A stretch of DNA of 64,000 nucleotides from Pontivivens nitratireducens. GTDB lineage: Bacteria > Pseudomonadota > Alphaproteobacteria > Rhodobacterales > Rhodobacteraceae. Positions 27,682 through 36,266 of the stretch are shown in pieces. The notes under the pieces were generated by a model. It was given only the letters and a program-made list of their open reading frames with translations. It searched no databases and was not told the origin of the DNA. The translations under genes were made by a program, and so were the position numbers. The DNA lies in assembly GCF_014235845.1 (NCBI RefSeq), contig NZ_JACJUQ010000004.1:124001-188000 (forward strand), written 5' to 3'. Every line of letters begins with the position of its first letter. Within the stretch, counting starts at the first letter, position 1.

Positions 27682-28016
27682 GCGATCCCCTCCGGAAAGA
27701 CATGCGCACCGTCCCGCAGGGGCAGCGGGGCGTGCGCGTGAACCTCGTTCAGTGCCAGTGGTCGGTAAAGGTGCGGAAACTCCACCCCGCCACGGCTGAC
27801 CTCCCACTTCAGCGCATCCGCGATCCGGTCGCTGTCCACCAGGGCGAGGATCAGGCCATCCACATCGGCAAAGTGCTTCGCCGCCGTTTCACGCACGGTT
27901 TCGGCTGTGGAAAAGTGGATATAGCCGTCGCTCAGGTCGATCGGCGCACCGGCGGTTTCGCCTGTGGCGCGCAGCGCGTCCCATTCGGCCTGTCGGAAAA
28001 TCTTGTAGATCAGCAT
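27678..28016 (-). CDS. DUF952-family protein
   Basis: 112 residues. The family start [15 protein letters not shown], the motif [19 protein letters not shown] and the end [13 protein letters not shown] are characteristic of DUF952, related to ADP-ribosyltransferase-like folds of unknown substrate. ATG 28014-28016 has GGAGGG. It is translationally linked to pyrD downstream. Confidence 0.9.
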   Translation of the reverse strand: MLIYKIFRQAEWDALRATGETAGAPIDLSDGYIHFSTAETVRETAAKHFADVDGLILALVDSDRIADALKWEVSRGGVEFPHLYRPLALNEVHAHAPLPLRDGAHVFPEGIA

Positions 28017-28066
28017 GGCACCCTCCGTTGGCGGAGGGGTAGCGGGCCGGGGCCGCGCGGGCAAGC

Positions 28067-28993
28067 CTAGCCTTGCGGTGTTTGCGCGCGACGTTGTTCC
28101 TTGCGCGAGATCCCCAGCATCTGCTCGCGCCAGATAATCAGCAGGCCCGCCGCCACGACGATGGCCGCGCCGATCAGCATCCTGCCCGTCGGCACCTCAC
28201 CGAACAAACCGTATCCCAGAATCAACGCGAAGATCATCGAGGCATAGTCGAACGGCGCGATCACCGCTGTGGGCGCGTAGCGATAGGCCGAGGTCAGCAG
28301 GATTTGCCCGACACCGCCCAGCAGCCCCGCCCCGACCAGCAGCCCGAACGTCACCGGGTCCGGCAGAACCCAGCCGAACGGCAGCGTCATCAGCGACAGC
28401 ACGCTGGCGGTGATGGAAAACCAGAACGTGATCGCGGTCGTCTTCTCTGTCGCGACCAGCTTGCGGATGAACACATGCGCCAGCGCCACGAACACGGCTG
28501 AGGCAAGGACGATCACCGCGCCCAGCGTCTCCGCATCGGTCAGGCCGTCGGAATTCAGCGTCGTCAGGCGCGGCGACAGAACAATGCCAACGCCGATCAG
28601 CCCCATGAACACCGCCGCCAGCCGAACCAGACGCACCTGCTCACCCAGAAACATCGCGGCCAGGATCACCGCGAACAGCGGCGCGGCATAGCCGATGGCC
28701 GTCACCTCGGGCAAGGGCAGCAGGCCCAGACCCGTGAACGTCAGCGCCATTGCGGTGGTGCCCACAACCCCCCGCCACAGATGCGACATCGGATTCGCCG
28801 TCTTCAGCCCGTCGCGCAGGTTGTCATGTTGCAGCAACAGCCACCCCAGAATCACCGGCACCGCGAAAATCGAGCGGAAAAAGACCGTCTCACCCGCGGG
28901 AACGGTGTCGGACACGGCCTTCACGATTGCGGACATGCACACGAACACCGCGACCGACGCGATTTTGAGGAAGATGCCACGAAGGAAGATCAT
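28067..28993 (-). CDS. EamA/DMT-family transporter
   Basis: 308 residues with ten predicted membrane segments in two EamA repeats; FFRSIFAVPVIL and GAVIVLASAVFVALAHVFIR mark the second-helix positions of each half. Probably a metabolite exporter of the drug/metabolite superfamily; substrate unknown. It is followed after 50 bp by the DUF952 gene on the same strand. Confidence 0.88.
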   Translation of the reverse strand: MIFLRGIFLKIASVAVFVCMSAIVKAVSDTVPAGETVFFRSIFAVPVILGWLLLQHDNLRDGLKTANPMSHLWRGVVGTTAMALTFTGLGLLPLPEVTAIGYAAPLFAVILAAMFLGEQVRLVRLAAVFMGLIGVGIVLSPRLTTLNSDGLTDAETLGAVIVLASAVFVALAHVFIRKLVATEKTTAITFWFSITASVLSLMTLPFGWVLPDPVTFGLLVGAGLLGGVGQILLTSAYRYAPTAVIAPFDYASMIFALILGYGLFGEVPTGRMLIGAAIVVAAGLLIIWREQMLGISRKEQRRAQTPQG

Positions 28994-29057
28994 CCGCGCA
29001 CTCTACAGATTGCGGCATTCATGTCGCATACAAAGCAGGCATGGCTGAGGTGCCGTT

Positions 29058-29666
29058 TCAGCCTTGATCCTCATCCTCGACCGTGTGGCGGGTCAGTATG
29101 GGCAGTTGTGTGGCGAGGAAAACGAAGGTCAGGATCATCTGCCCGAACGTGTCGAGCCAGATCCACGCTTCCTCACCCAAAACGCGCCACGTGAACTCAT
29201 TGAACACGGCCATCGCGGCGAAGAAGAACACCCAATTGCGCGTGAACAGCATCCACCCTTCCTCGGTCAGGGGCATGACCTCCCCCATCAGATAGCGCAG
29301 ATAGCTGCGCCCCTGCAGCCACAGACCGGTTCCCAGCACGAAGGCGAACAGGCCGTAGACCACCGTCGGGCGCATCTTGGTAAACACGTCGTCGTTCAGC
29401 CAGATCGTCAGCCCGCCGAAAACAACGACGATAATCGCCGTAAACACCGCCATGCGCGGCAAGGTGCGCGTCAGGATCCAGCTGATGACCAGCGACAGCA
29501 GGATCAGCGGCACGAAAACAGCCGTCGCCGCGACGACGCCCGAATATTCGGTTCCGCCATATGTCACCCCGTCCGCAAAGCGGCGATAGGCGTAGAAATA
29601 GACGGCGACGGGGCCGACCTCCAATGCCAGCTTCAGGAGGGGATTTATTTTTTTCGCGTCGGCCAT
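29058..29666 (-). CDS. yciB: Inner-membrane septation protein YciB/IspZ
   Basis: 202 residues, five or so membrane segments. The family signs are PLLKLALEVGPVAVYFYAY, then KMRPTVVYGLFAFVLGTGLW and NWVFFFAAMAVFNEFTWR. YciB interacts with the elongation and division machinery. Its ATG starts one base after the stop of the EamA gene upstream (GGAGG-CTGAC-ATG), so the two are coupled. Confidence 0.93.
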   Translation of the reverse strand: MADAKKINPLLKLALEVGPVAVYFYAYRRFADGVTYGGTEYSGVVAATAVFVPLILLSLVISWILTRTLPRMAVFTAIIVVVFGGLTIWLNDDVFTKMRPTVVYGLFAFVLGTGLWLQGRSYLRYLMGEVMPLTEEGWMLFTRNWVFFFAAMAVFNEFTWRVLGEEAWIWLDTFGQMILTFVFLATQLPILTRHTVEDEDQG

Positions 29667-29667
29667 G

Positions 29668-30573
29668 TCAGCCTCCCATTTCCACGAGGACCGCTCCGGC
29701 GGCGATCAGCGCCATCAGAACGGCACGGGTCGGTCCTACATATTCGCGCAGGAAAAGCCAGCCGATTGCAGCGGCGAAGACGGTCGATGTCTCGCGCAGT
29801 ACCGCCGCCTCACCGACCTTGTCCAGCCGGGTGGCCAGCATCACCGCGCCGAAACTGACGAAGCCGAGCAATCCCCCCACCAGCCCCCGCAGCATCAGCG
29901 GGCCGGGATCGGGCCGGTTTTCCATACGTTTCCACCGCGCCAGCGCGACCCAGGGAAACAGCCCCAGCCCGTCCACGACAAAAAACCACGCCAGAAAGGT
30001 AAAGGCGTTTTCCGCCATGCGAATGCCAAAGGCGTCATAAACGGTATAGAGCGAGGTCAGAATTCCCGTCACAACGGCAAGGCCCAGCGCCGCCCCCAGC
30101 GCGGCCCGCCCCACGGTCGCCGCGCGCAGGTTCACAGCGGCGAGGCCGAAAATAGCCAGGGACAGCAAAGCCGTTCCCCCCCATTGCAAGGGTGTGAACC
30201 GCTCGTGAAACAGCGCCCCCGCAGCCAGAACCGTGATGATCGGCGCAGTGCCGCGCACGACCGGATAGACGACCGTATAGGCGCCGCGTGAATAGGCCAT
30301 CGCCAGCAGCCATTTATAGCCTGCATGGATCCCGAAAACGCCTGCCAGAACCGCCCATAATTGCGGCGTAGGCAGCGGGAACACAAACAGCGCGACCGGC
30401 AGGGCCATCAGCCCGTAGCATATATCAATCGCTCCACGGGTCAGCCACGGGTCGTGCCGCCCCTTTTGCAACGCTCCCAACAGGGCGTGCGCAACAGCCG
30501 AGGTCAGGGCAAGGATCATCGCCATCTGATGCCCTGCGGCGGTGCCCTCGATACCCGCGATCCAGTCTGTCAT
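29668..30573 (-). CDS. EamA-family transporter
   Basis: 301 residues, about ten membrane segments. The first EamA half is weak and the second is clear (LFLREYVGPTRAVLMALIAA). It is not closely similar to the EamA protein at 28067-28993. It is coupled to yciB. The ATG at 30571-30573 was chosen as the family-length start; its Shine-Dalgarno is weak and a downstream Met (MAMILALTS) is possible. Confidence 0.82.
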   Translation of the reverse strand: MTDWIAGIEGTAAGHQMAMILALTSAVAHALLGALQKGRHDPWLTRGAIDICYGLMALPVALFVFPLPTPQLWAVLAGVFGIHAGYKWLLAMAYSRGAYTVVYPVVRGTAPIITVLAAGALFHERFTPLQWGGTALLSLAIFGLAAVNLRAATVGRAALGAALGLAVVTGILTSLYTVYDAFGIRMAENAFTFLAWFFVVDGLGLFPWVALARWKRMENRPDPGPLMLRGLVGGLLGFVSFGAVMLATRLDKVGEAAVLRETSTVFAAAIGWLFLREYVGPTRAVLMALIAAGAVLVEMGG

Positions 30574-30758
30574 CGGGTCACGACCTGCGCAAAAATGGCT
30601 GGCTGCGCGGCGGTGGCCCTGCGGCTGCGCTGTTGTTGCACAGAAAAACACCCAGGCATTCGACCCGCCAGGGTGGCGGTTCCGGGGCGCGGCGCATAGA
30701 CGCAGCGCCGAAGCGATTTATCTGTCATCTGTCTGCAAATGTCTGAGGGGACTCTCGT

Positions 30759-31253
30759 ATGCTCGATACGATCATCGCGGAATTCGTCGATCCGAATGCG
30801 GCCGTTCCGCCCGCCATCGCGATGCTGCGCATGTTCGCGGCGCTGATCTTCGGCGGCATGATCGGGTTGGAGCGTGAGGCGGACAATCATCCGGCGGGAC
30901 TGCGCACGCATATCATGATTACCCTCGCGGCCTGTCTGTTCGCCCTGATCGCGTTCGAGTTGATGGGCGCGACCGACCGCGAGAGCGTGCAGTTCGACCC
31001 CCTGCGATTGATCGAGGCGGTGACGGCGGGTGTCGCGTTCCTGGCGGCGGGCTCGATCATCACCTCGCGCGGCAAGGTCAAGGGGCTGACCACCGGGGCC
31101 AGCATGTGGCTGGCCGGCGCGGTCGGGCTGGCCTGCGGCACGGGGCGGCTGATGCTGGCCCTGCAGGCGACGATCATGACGTTGATCGTGCTGTGGCTGC
31201 TGAGCAAGATCACAACACGGGTCGAGAAGGAACTGTCCTCGGACAAGGAGTGA
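30759..31253 (+). CDS. MgtC/SapB-family membrane protein
   Basis: 164 residues, four to five membrane segments. Family motifs: LIFGGMIGLEREADNHPAGLRTH, then VAFLAAGSIITSRGKVKGLTTGAS. MgtC-like proteins are tied to growth in low magnesium and to inhibition of the F-type ATPase; the role here is inferred only. It stands alone, divergent from the EamA gene and convergent with ftsY. GAGGGGA precedes the ATG. Confidence 0.92.
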   Translation: MLDTIIAEFVDPNAAVPPAIAMLRMFAALIFGGMIGLEREADNHPAGLRTHIMITLAACLFALIAFELMGATDRESVQFDPLRLIEAVTAGVAFLAAGSIITSRGKVKGLTTGASMWLAGAVGLACGTGRLMLALQATIMTLIVLWLLSKITTRVEKELSSDKE

Positions 31254-31314
31254 TACCGCTTTCGCGGCGGGGAGCGGCGACAGATGCGGGGTGGAGCCGA
31301 TCGGCCGGTCGCGC

Positions 31315-32355
31315 CTAGGCATCGGCGCCGGTCAGGGCACGGGCGAAATCGTCCGGGTCGAACGCTTGCAGATCCTCGATATTCTCCCCCACCCCGATCG
31401 CATGGATCGGCAGGCCGAACCTGTCGGCCAGCGCCACCAGGACACCGCCCTTGGCCGTGCCGTCGAGCTTGGTCATCACCAGGCCCGTGACATCGGCGAT
31501 CTTTCGGAATGTCTCGACCTGACCGACGGCGTTCTGCCCCGTGGAGGCGTCGAGAACCAGCAGAGTGTTGTGCGGCGCGTCGGGGTCTTTCTTGCGAATC
31601 ACACGGACGATCTTGGCCAGTTCCTCCATCAGGTCGGCACGGTTTTGCAGGCGGCCCGCCGTGTCGATCATCAGAAGGTCGGCACCGTCCGCCTCCGCCC
31701 GGACCATCGCCTCATAGGCGAGGGAGGCCGGATCGGACCCCTGCGCGGCGGTCAGGACGGGAACGCCCGCGCGATCCCCCCAGACCTGCAACTGCTCCAC
31801 CGCCGCGGCGCGAAATGTGTCGCAAGCCGCGATCACCACCGACTTGTCCGCCGCCCTGAACTGGGATGCCAACTTGCCGATGGTCGTGGTTTTGCCCGAC
31901 CCGTTGACGCCGACGACCAGCACGACCTGCGGCTTCTTGGCGTAAAGCGGCATGGGCCGGGCGACCGGCGCGATGATCTTCGAGATTTCCTGCGCGAGCG
32001 CGTCCTTGATCTCGGGCGTGGACAACCGCTTGCCAAAGCGCCCCTCGGCCAGCGCGGCGGCGACATTGATCGAGGTTTCCACCCCCATGTCCGACTGGAT
32101 CAACACTTCCTCAAGGCTTTCGAGCATCGCATCGTCGAGGATCCGGCGCGGCGCATCGCTGCGTCCCAGCGCCCGGGCGAAGAAGCCGGGTTTCGGCGCG
32201 GGCGCATCCGTGGGCACCGGGGCCGGTTGCGGATCGGGTGTCGGGGCGGGTTGCGGTTCGGGGGCGGGTGCCTCCTCCACTATGGCGTCCAGACCCTGCT
32301 CCAGCTTGCTGGAGGATTTGGTCAGGCGATCCTTGAGCTTACCGAAGAATGACAT
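31315..32355 (-). CDS. ftsY: Signal recognition particle receptor FtsY
   Basis: 346 residues. It targets ribosomes translating membrane proteins to the Sec translocon with Ffh. A Pro/Ala/Glu-rich acidic linker (about residues 28-58) precedes the N helix bundle and the G domain: G1 GVNGSGKTTTIGKLA, G3 DTAGRLQNR, G4 TKLDGTAKGG. The start ATG 32353-32355 gives the SFFGKLKDRL membrane-binding helix. Confidence 0.97.
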   Translation of the reverse strand: MSFFGKLKDRLTKSSSKLEQGLDAIVEEAPAPEPQPAPTPDPQPAPVPTDAPAPKPGFFARALGRSDAPRRILDDAMLESLEEVLIQSDMGVETSINVAAALAEGRFGKRLSTPEIKDALAQEISKIIAPVARPMPLYAKKPQVVLVVGVNGSGKTTTIGKLASQFRAADKSVVIAACDTFRAAAVEQLQVWGDRAGVPVLTAAQGSDPASLAYEAMVRAEADGADLLMIDTAGRLQNRADLMEELAKIVRVIRKKDPDAPHNTLLVLDASTGQNAVGQVETFRKIADVTGLVMTKLDGTAKGGVLVALADRFGLPIHAIGVGENIEDLQAFDPDDFARALTGADA

Positions 32356-32533
32356 GCGCGACCCTTTTGCTGTGCTGGCGAACATCTAGACCGTCCCGCG
32401 GTCGGTGGGAAGGGGCCTGCCTTCAGGCATGGGGGGACAGCAGGGCCAGATCGTACACTCCGCGCCCCCTTCCCCTTTGCCCCCTGCCCCCGTGCGTGAT
32501 AGCTGCGAAGCGAAACCACGAAGGCGGAGCGTG

Positions 32534-33496
32534 ATGGACGAGCAGGTGACATTCGGCGGGGCGGACATAGACCGGGCCGCGCATATCCGCGAGGACGAGG
32601 CGGGCCTGTCAGCCGCCTGGGCGCATCCCGAGGCGGGTGTGATGGCGGTCTGGCGCGGGAAACCGCTGCTCAGCGATGGTCCGCAGCCGGACCTGATCTG
32701 GCTGCCCAGCGATCATGCCGTTCTGGATCATGGACGGGAAAAGCCGATTTTTCTGGGTCTGACGCAGACCGGCGCACCACGTTTCGCCGCCGACCTGTCC
32801 ACGTGGAAGGAACCGGCGGGCGACCCGGCGGAGCTGGCGACGTTCCTCGATCCATCCCGAAATTACGGCACCGGATTGCCCGAGGGCACGTCCTTCGGCG
32901 ATCTGCGCGCCAACATGGTACGTTTGACGCCAACAGATGCCGGTAACGCGGCGATGGCGCGGGGCATTCTGGAATGGCACCATTCGCACCGTTTTTGCGC
33001 GAAATGCGGCCAGCCCTCCGACGCGATCAAGGGGGGGTGGTCGCGCATGTGCGGCGCCTGCGGCGCGCTGCATTTCCCGCGCACCGATCCGGTTGTCATC
33101 ATGCTGATAACTCATGGCAACGACGTGCTGCTGGGCCGCTCCCCCGGATGGCCGAAGCGCATGTATTCCCTCCTCGCCGGTTTCATGGAGCCGGGAGAGA
33201 CCATCGAAGCCGCCGTGCGACGTGAGGTCATGGAGGAAACCGCGGTCAATGTGGGGGCGGTGCGCTATCTCGCCTCGCAACCCTGGCCCTTTCCTGCGTC
33301 GCTGATGATCGGCTGCGCGGGGGAGGCGCTGGACACTGAAATCAAACTCGACCCGGTCGAGCTGGAGGATGCGATCTGGATCAGCCGCGAACGTTGCATG
33401 CGTGCGATGGGCGGTGGCGATCCGGACATCATGCCAGCCCGACGGGGTGCCATTGCACGCCATCTGCTCGACATGTGGCTGGAAGACAGGACCTGA
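32534..33496 (+). CDS. nudC: NAD(+) diphosphatase (NudC)
   Basis: 320 residues. The Nudix box is GFMEPGETIEAAVRREVMEE. A zinc ribbon precedes it (FCAKCGQPSD, then CGACGALHFPR), and the NudC-specific SQPWPFPASLM follows. It cleaves NADH/NAD+ and can remove NAD caps from RNA. ATG 32534 has GGAG; the frame upstream is open but non-coding. It is adjacent to an SRPBCC gene 1 bp downstream. Confidence 0.95.
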   Translation: MDEQVTFGGADIDRAAHIREDEAGLSAAWAHPEAGVMAVWRGKPLLSDGPQPDLIWLPSDHAVLDHGREKPIFLGLTQTGAPRFAADLSTWKEPAGDPAELATFLDPSRNYGTGLPEGTSFGDLRANMVRLTPTDAGNAAMARGILEWHHSHRFCAKCGQPSDAIKGGWSRMCGACGALHFPRTDPVVIMLITHGNDVLLGRSPGWPKRMYSLLAGFMEPGETIEAAVRREVMEETAVNVGAVRYLASQPWPFPASLMIGCAGEALDTEIKLDPVELEDAIWISRERCMRAMGGGDPDIMPARRGAIARHLLDMWLEDRT

Positions 33497-33497
33497 A

Positions 33498-33911
33498 ATG
33501 AACTTGACGACCCGAACCCGTCTGGATGATTGCCCCGCCGACATTTACGCCCGGTTGAGCGATCCGGCCAGACTTGCCAGCCTGAACGACAGCATGCAGG
33601 TGATCCCCGCCGGTCCCGATGCATGGACCGTCAAGGCGCAGATGAACGGCGCGGATGTGGAGGCCGATCTGGTGTGCACCGTGCGCGAAGCCCCCGACCG
33701 CCTGATCTATCAGGCAACGGCGCAGGGGCTGGTCATCACCCTGGAATTCGTGCTGAGCGCGGAGGGCGACGGCACCGACCTGGCAGTGGTGCTGGATTTC
33801 GCAGGTGCGTCGATGAAGGGCAAGATGCTGATGCAGGGGCTGAAACTGATGGCACCCAAGATGCAGACGGGTCTGGACAAGATGGTCTACAAACTCGCAC
33901 GCCCCACCTGA
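33498..33911 (+). CDS. SRPBCC-fold protein, CoxG-like
   Basis: 137 residues: MNLTTRTRLDDCPADIYARL, then LIYQATAQGLVITLEFVL, with a C-terminal helix that fits the SRPBCC ligand-binding fold. It is distantly like the CoxG protein at 18246-18695. Two bases separate it from the nudC stop, so it is in the nudC transcript. Function unknown. Confidence 0.75.
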   Translation: MNLTTRTRLDDCPADIYARLSDPARLASLNDSMQVIPAGPDAWTVKAQMNGADVEADLVCTVREAPDRLIYQATAQGLVITLEFVLSAEGDGTDLAVVLDFAGASMKGKMLMQGLKLMAPKMQTGLDKMVYKLARPT

Positions 33912-33977
33912 CGCGGTATTGCGCGGCTTTACAGGGCGGCTCTGCCGGCTAGCGTCATCCGAAAGTCAGGAGATATC

Positions 33978-34817
33978 ATGCGCCGCATCGCCAGCCTCTT
34001 CGTCGCCCTGTTCGCTGCGGGATGCTCCCCCGTCACGATTCTAAATTCTGTCTCAGGTTCGGACATGGTGCGCGAACAGAGGGAGCTCAGCTATGGGCCG
34101 TTGGAGCGTCATGCCTATGACCTGTACGAACCCGCGAACGCGGGGGTGGACGCCCCGCTGATCCTGTTCGTGCACGGCGGTTCGTGGATGGAGGGTTCCA
34201 AGGACATCTATCGTTTCCTCGGCACGGCGTTGGGGGATGCGGGCTATCCGGTCGCGGTCGTGAATTACCGCCTCAGCCCCGGAACGGTGTTTCCGGGATT
34301 TGTCGAGGACGCGGCCCTAGCGGCGGATCACTTTCTGCAAGGTGATCGCCCTGTCGTCCTGATGGGTCATTCCGCCGGGGCGCACATCGCGGCGCTGCTG
34401 GCCTATGACCCGCGCTACATGCAAGCCGTGGGGCGGAGCAATTGCGATTTCGCGGGCTTTGTCGGGATTTCCGGCCCCTACGATTTCCTGCCGCTGACAC
34501 AGGAAACCCACCGCGTCACCTTCCCCGAGGCCACGCGCGATGACAGCCAGCCGATCAACTTCGCCCAAGGGCCCAAGCCACCCTCCCTGCTGCTGCACGG
34601 TCTGGCCGACACGACGGTCCATGCCGAGGATACCGAACTGATGAGCGCCGCCCTGCGCGCCGCCGGCAACCCGGTGGAGGAGCGCCTCTACGAAGGGGTC
34701 GGCCATATCGACATCATCTCCGCCATGTCGCCCTACGGCTATCTGCGGCGTGGCGCGCCTACCTTCACCGACATCACAACCTGGCTGGACGAGGGCGGAG
34801 CGTCAGGGTGCAGGTGA
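33978..34817 (+). CDS. Lipoprotein alpha/beta hydrolase (BD-FAE-like esterase)
   Basis: 279 residues. Lipoprotein signal with lipobox A-A-G-C (Cys16), then an esterase fold with the oxyanion H-G-G-S-W, the nucleophile elbow GHSAGAHIAAL (Ser132) and the catalytic His in YEGVGHIDI. It is probably an outer-membrane or periplasmic esterase. CAGGAG precedes the ATG. It is the last gene before the restriction-modification pair. Confidence 0.87.
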   Translation: MRRIASLFVALFAAGCSPVTILNSVSGSDMVREQRELSYGPLERHAYDLYEPANAGVDAPLILFVHGGSWMEGSKDIYRFLGTALGDAGYPVAVVNYRLSPGTVFPGFVEDAALAADHFLQGDRPVVLMGHSAGAHIAALLAYDPRYMQAVGRSNCDFAGFVGISGPYDFLPLTQETHRVTFPEATRDDSQPINFAQGPKPPSLLLHGLADTTVHAEDTELMSAALRAAGNPVEERLYEGVGHIDIISAMSPYGYLRRGAPTFTDITTWLDEGGASGCR

Positions 34818-34841
34818 GATAATACTGGATCCGCAACGTTC

Positions 34842-34856
34842 GTTCACGTAACGTTC
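34842..34856 (+). promoter_or_regulatory. LexA-type (SOS) box upstream of the MT-A70 methyltransferase
   Basis: GTTC-ACGTAAC-GTTC fits GTTC-N7-GTTC exactly, 31 bp before the methyltransferase start. A further GTTC (34838-34841) abuts it. The stretch 34818-34887 is AT-richer than its surroundings. The site is assigned by pattern; a chance match is less likely than for isolated sites because of its promoter position. Confidence 0.6.
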
Positions 34857-34887
34857 TTCTGACTTTTCGGTTGGAATATCGCTGTGG

Positions 34888-35538
34888 ATGCGCAATATGT
34901 TGGATATGGATACGAACCCTTCACAAGATTTGCGACAGTTCCTGAACGGTAGCAAGTTCAGCTGCGTCATGGCGGATCCCCCTTGGCGATTCACCAATCG
35001 CACGGGAAAGGTCGCGCCGGAGCATAAACGGCTCGCACGCTATCCGACCATGACCCTCGACGATATCTGCGCCCTGCCCGTGGCAGAGCATCTGGAGGAT
35101 CGCGCCCATTGTTACATGTGGGTGCCGAACGCCCTGCTACCCGACGGACTGAAAGTCCTGTCCGCATGGGGTTTCGAATACAAGTCGAACATCATCTGGC
35201 ACAAAATCCGCAAGGATGGCGGCTCCGACGGGCGTGGGGTCGGGTTCTACTTTCGAAACGTGACGGAGATTTTGCTGTTCGGCACGCGCGGCAAGAACGT
35301 TCGGACCGAGGCCGCCGGACGCCGTCAGGTCAACATGATCCAGACCCGCAAGCGTGAACATTCCCGCAAGCCAGATGAACAATACGAGCTTATCGAAAGC
35401 TGCTCATGGGGTCCGTATCTGGAACTGTTCAGTCGCGGCGTGCGCGATGGCTGGACCACGTGGGGAAATCAGGCGGACGCGGATTACAAACCGGACTGGA
35501 AGACCTATTCCTATCATTCCGGCGTCGCGGCGGAATAA
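34888..35538 (+). CDS. MT-A70-family DNA adenine methyltransferase (modification enzyme)
   Basis: 216 residues of the MT-A70 (N6-adenine) family. The catalytic D-P-P-W is at residues 30-33 (VMADPPWRF), with MWVPNALLPDGLKVLSAWGF and ILLFGTRG downstream. It would protect DNA from the adjacent endonuclease. It may also methylate RNA-like substrates, as some relatives do, but the pairing argues for DNA. The start ATG 34888 is uncertain: later Mets at codons 4 and 7 are possible and no Shine-Dalgarno stands out. Its last 25 bp overlap the 3' end of the convergent endonuclease. A LexA-type box lies upstream. Confidence 0.88.
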   Translation: MRNMLDMDTNPSQDLRQFLNGSKFSCVMADPPWRFTNRTGKVAPEHKRLARYPTMTLDDICALPVAEHLEDRAHCYMWVPNALLPDGLKVLSAWGFEYKSNIIWHKIRKDGGSDGRGVGFYFRNVTEILLFGTRGKNVRTEAAGRRQVNMIQTRKREHSRKPDEQYELIESCSWGPYLELFSRGVRDGWTTWGNQADADYKPDWKTYSYHSGVAAE

Positions 35539-36266
35539 TCCGTAACGACCCCGACCGGCAATCCGATCAACACCAATGGGCATGGATTGCCCACCCCGCG
35601 CGCGATACGGGTGGCGAGCTTCTCCCAATGTGTCGTCGCCTGGCCATACTTATCCGCCACGAATGACCGCGCGAATGCTCTGGCAAAGGGCACCTGCTTT
35701 TCCAGCTGAGCATCGAGCATTCTTTTCTGGCGGGCGGTACGCTCCTTCATGCCCCAATCCTCCAGTTCGGACACGTCGAGGATGCCATCGCGCCGCAGTG
35801 TCCACTCCACGATATCCTCCAGCGAGGATTGCAGGCTCGCGCCGCGCGTGATGATGATGCCCAGAGAGATCGCACTTTGCGCATGCAATCTCTGAAAATT
35901 TTCAAGGTCCCGATCGAAAAACGGGTCCTTGTTGTTCCACTCGATTTCCAGGGCGAGCGTCCCGGCGGCGGCATGATGGATGTGGTCGATCTCATGGCTG
36001 ATCGCTTCGCGCTCAACCCCGTCCACGATGGTCTGCACGACGAATTCGTGTTTCGGCCAGCCCTTGTCGTAAAGGGCGTCGCGCAAACGCATGGTGGATT
36101 TCGCCTGACCGCCACCGCTGCCGATGACTTCGCGCGCCTCGATGGAAAAACTGGAGAGAACTTCGCAGAGATCTGCGGCCACCTCCGGAAAATCGCCCAC
36201 GAGGATGGCCTGCGCATGGTTGCGGGTTTCGATATCGAAACCCGCAGCACGCAGATCGTTCAGCAT
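35514..36266 (-). CDS. BglII/BstYI-family type II restriction endonuclease
   Basis: 250 residues. It has the BglII-like core EIEWNNKDPFFDRD, with Glu/Asp metal ligands, then FQRLHAQSAISLGIIITRG. BglII-family enzymes cut GATC-centred sites (AGATCT, RGATCY); the true specificity here is unknown. The ATG at 36264-36266 overlaps the aspS stop codon (TGATG), and AAGGAAG lies in the last aspS codons, so the gene is probably co-transcribed and coupled with aspS. Its 3' end overlaps the methyltransferase convergently by 25 bp. AspS itself is complete. Confidence 0.85.
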   Translation of the reverse strand: MLNDLRAAGFDIETRNHAQAILVGDFPEVAADLCEVLSSFSIEAREVIGSGGGQAKSTMRLRDALYDKGWPKHEFVVQTIVDGVEREAISHEIDHIHHAAAGTLALEIEWNNKDPFFDRDLENFQRLHAQSAISLGIIITRGASLQSSLEDIVEWTLRRDGILDVSELEDWGMKERTARQKRMLDAQLEKQVPFARAFARSFVADKYGQATTHWEKLATRIARGVGNPCPLVLIGLPVGVVTDYSAATPE

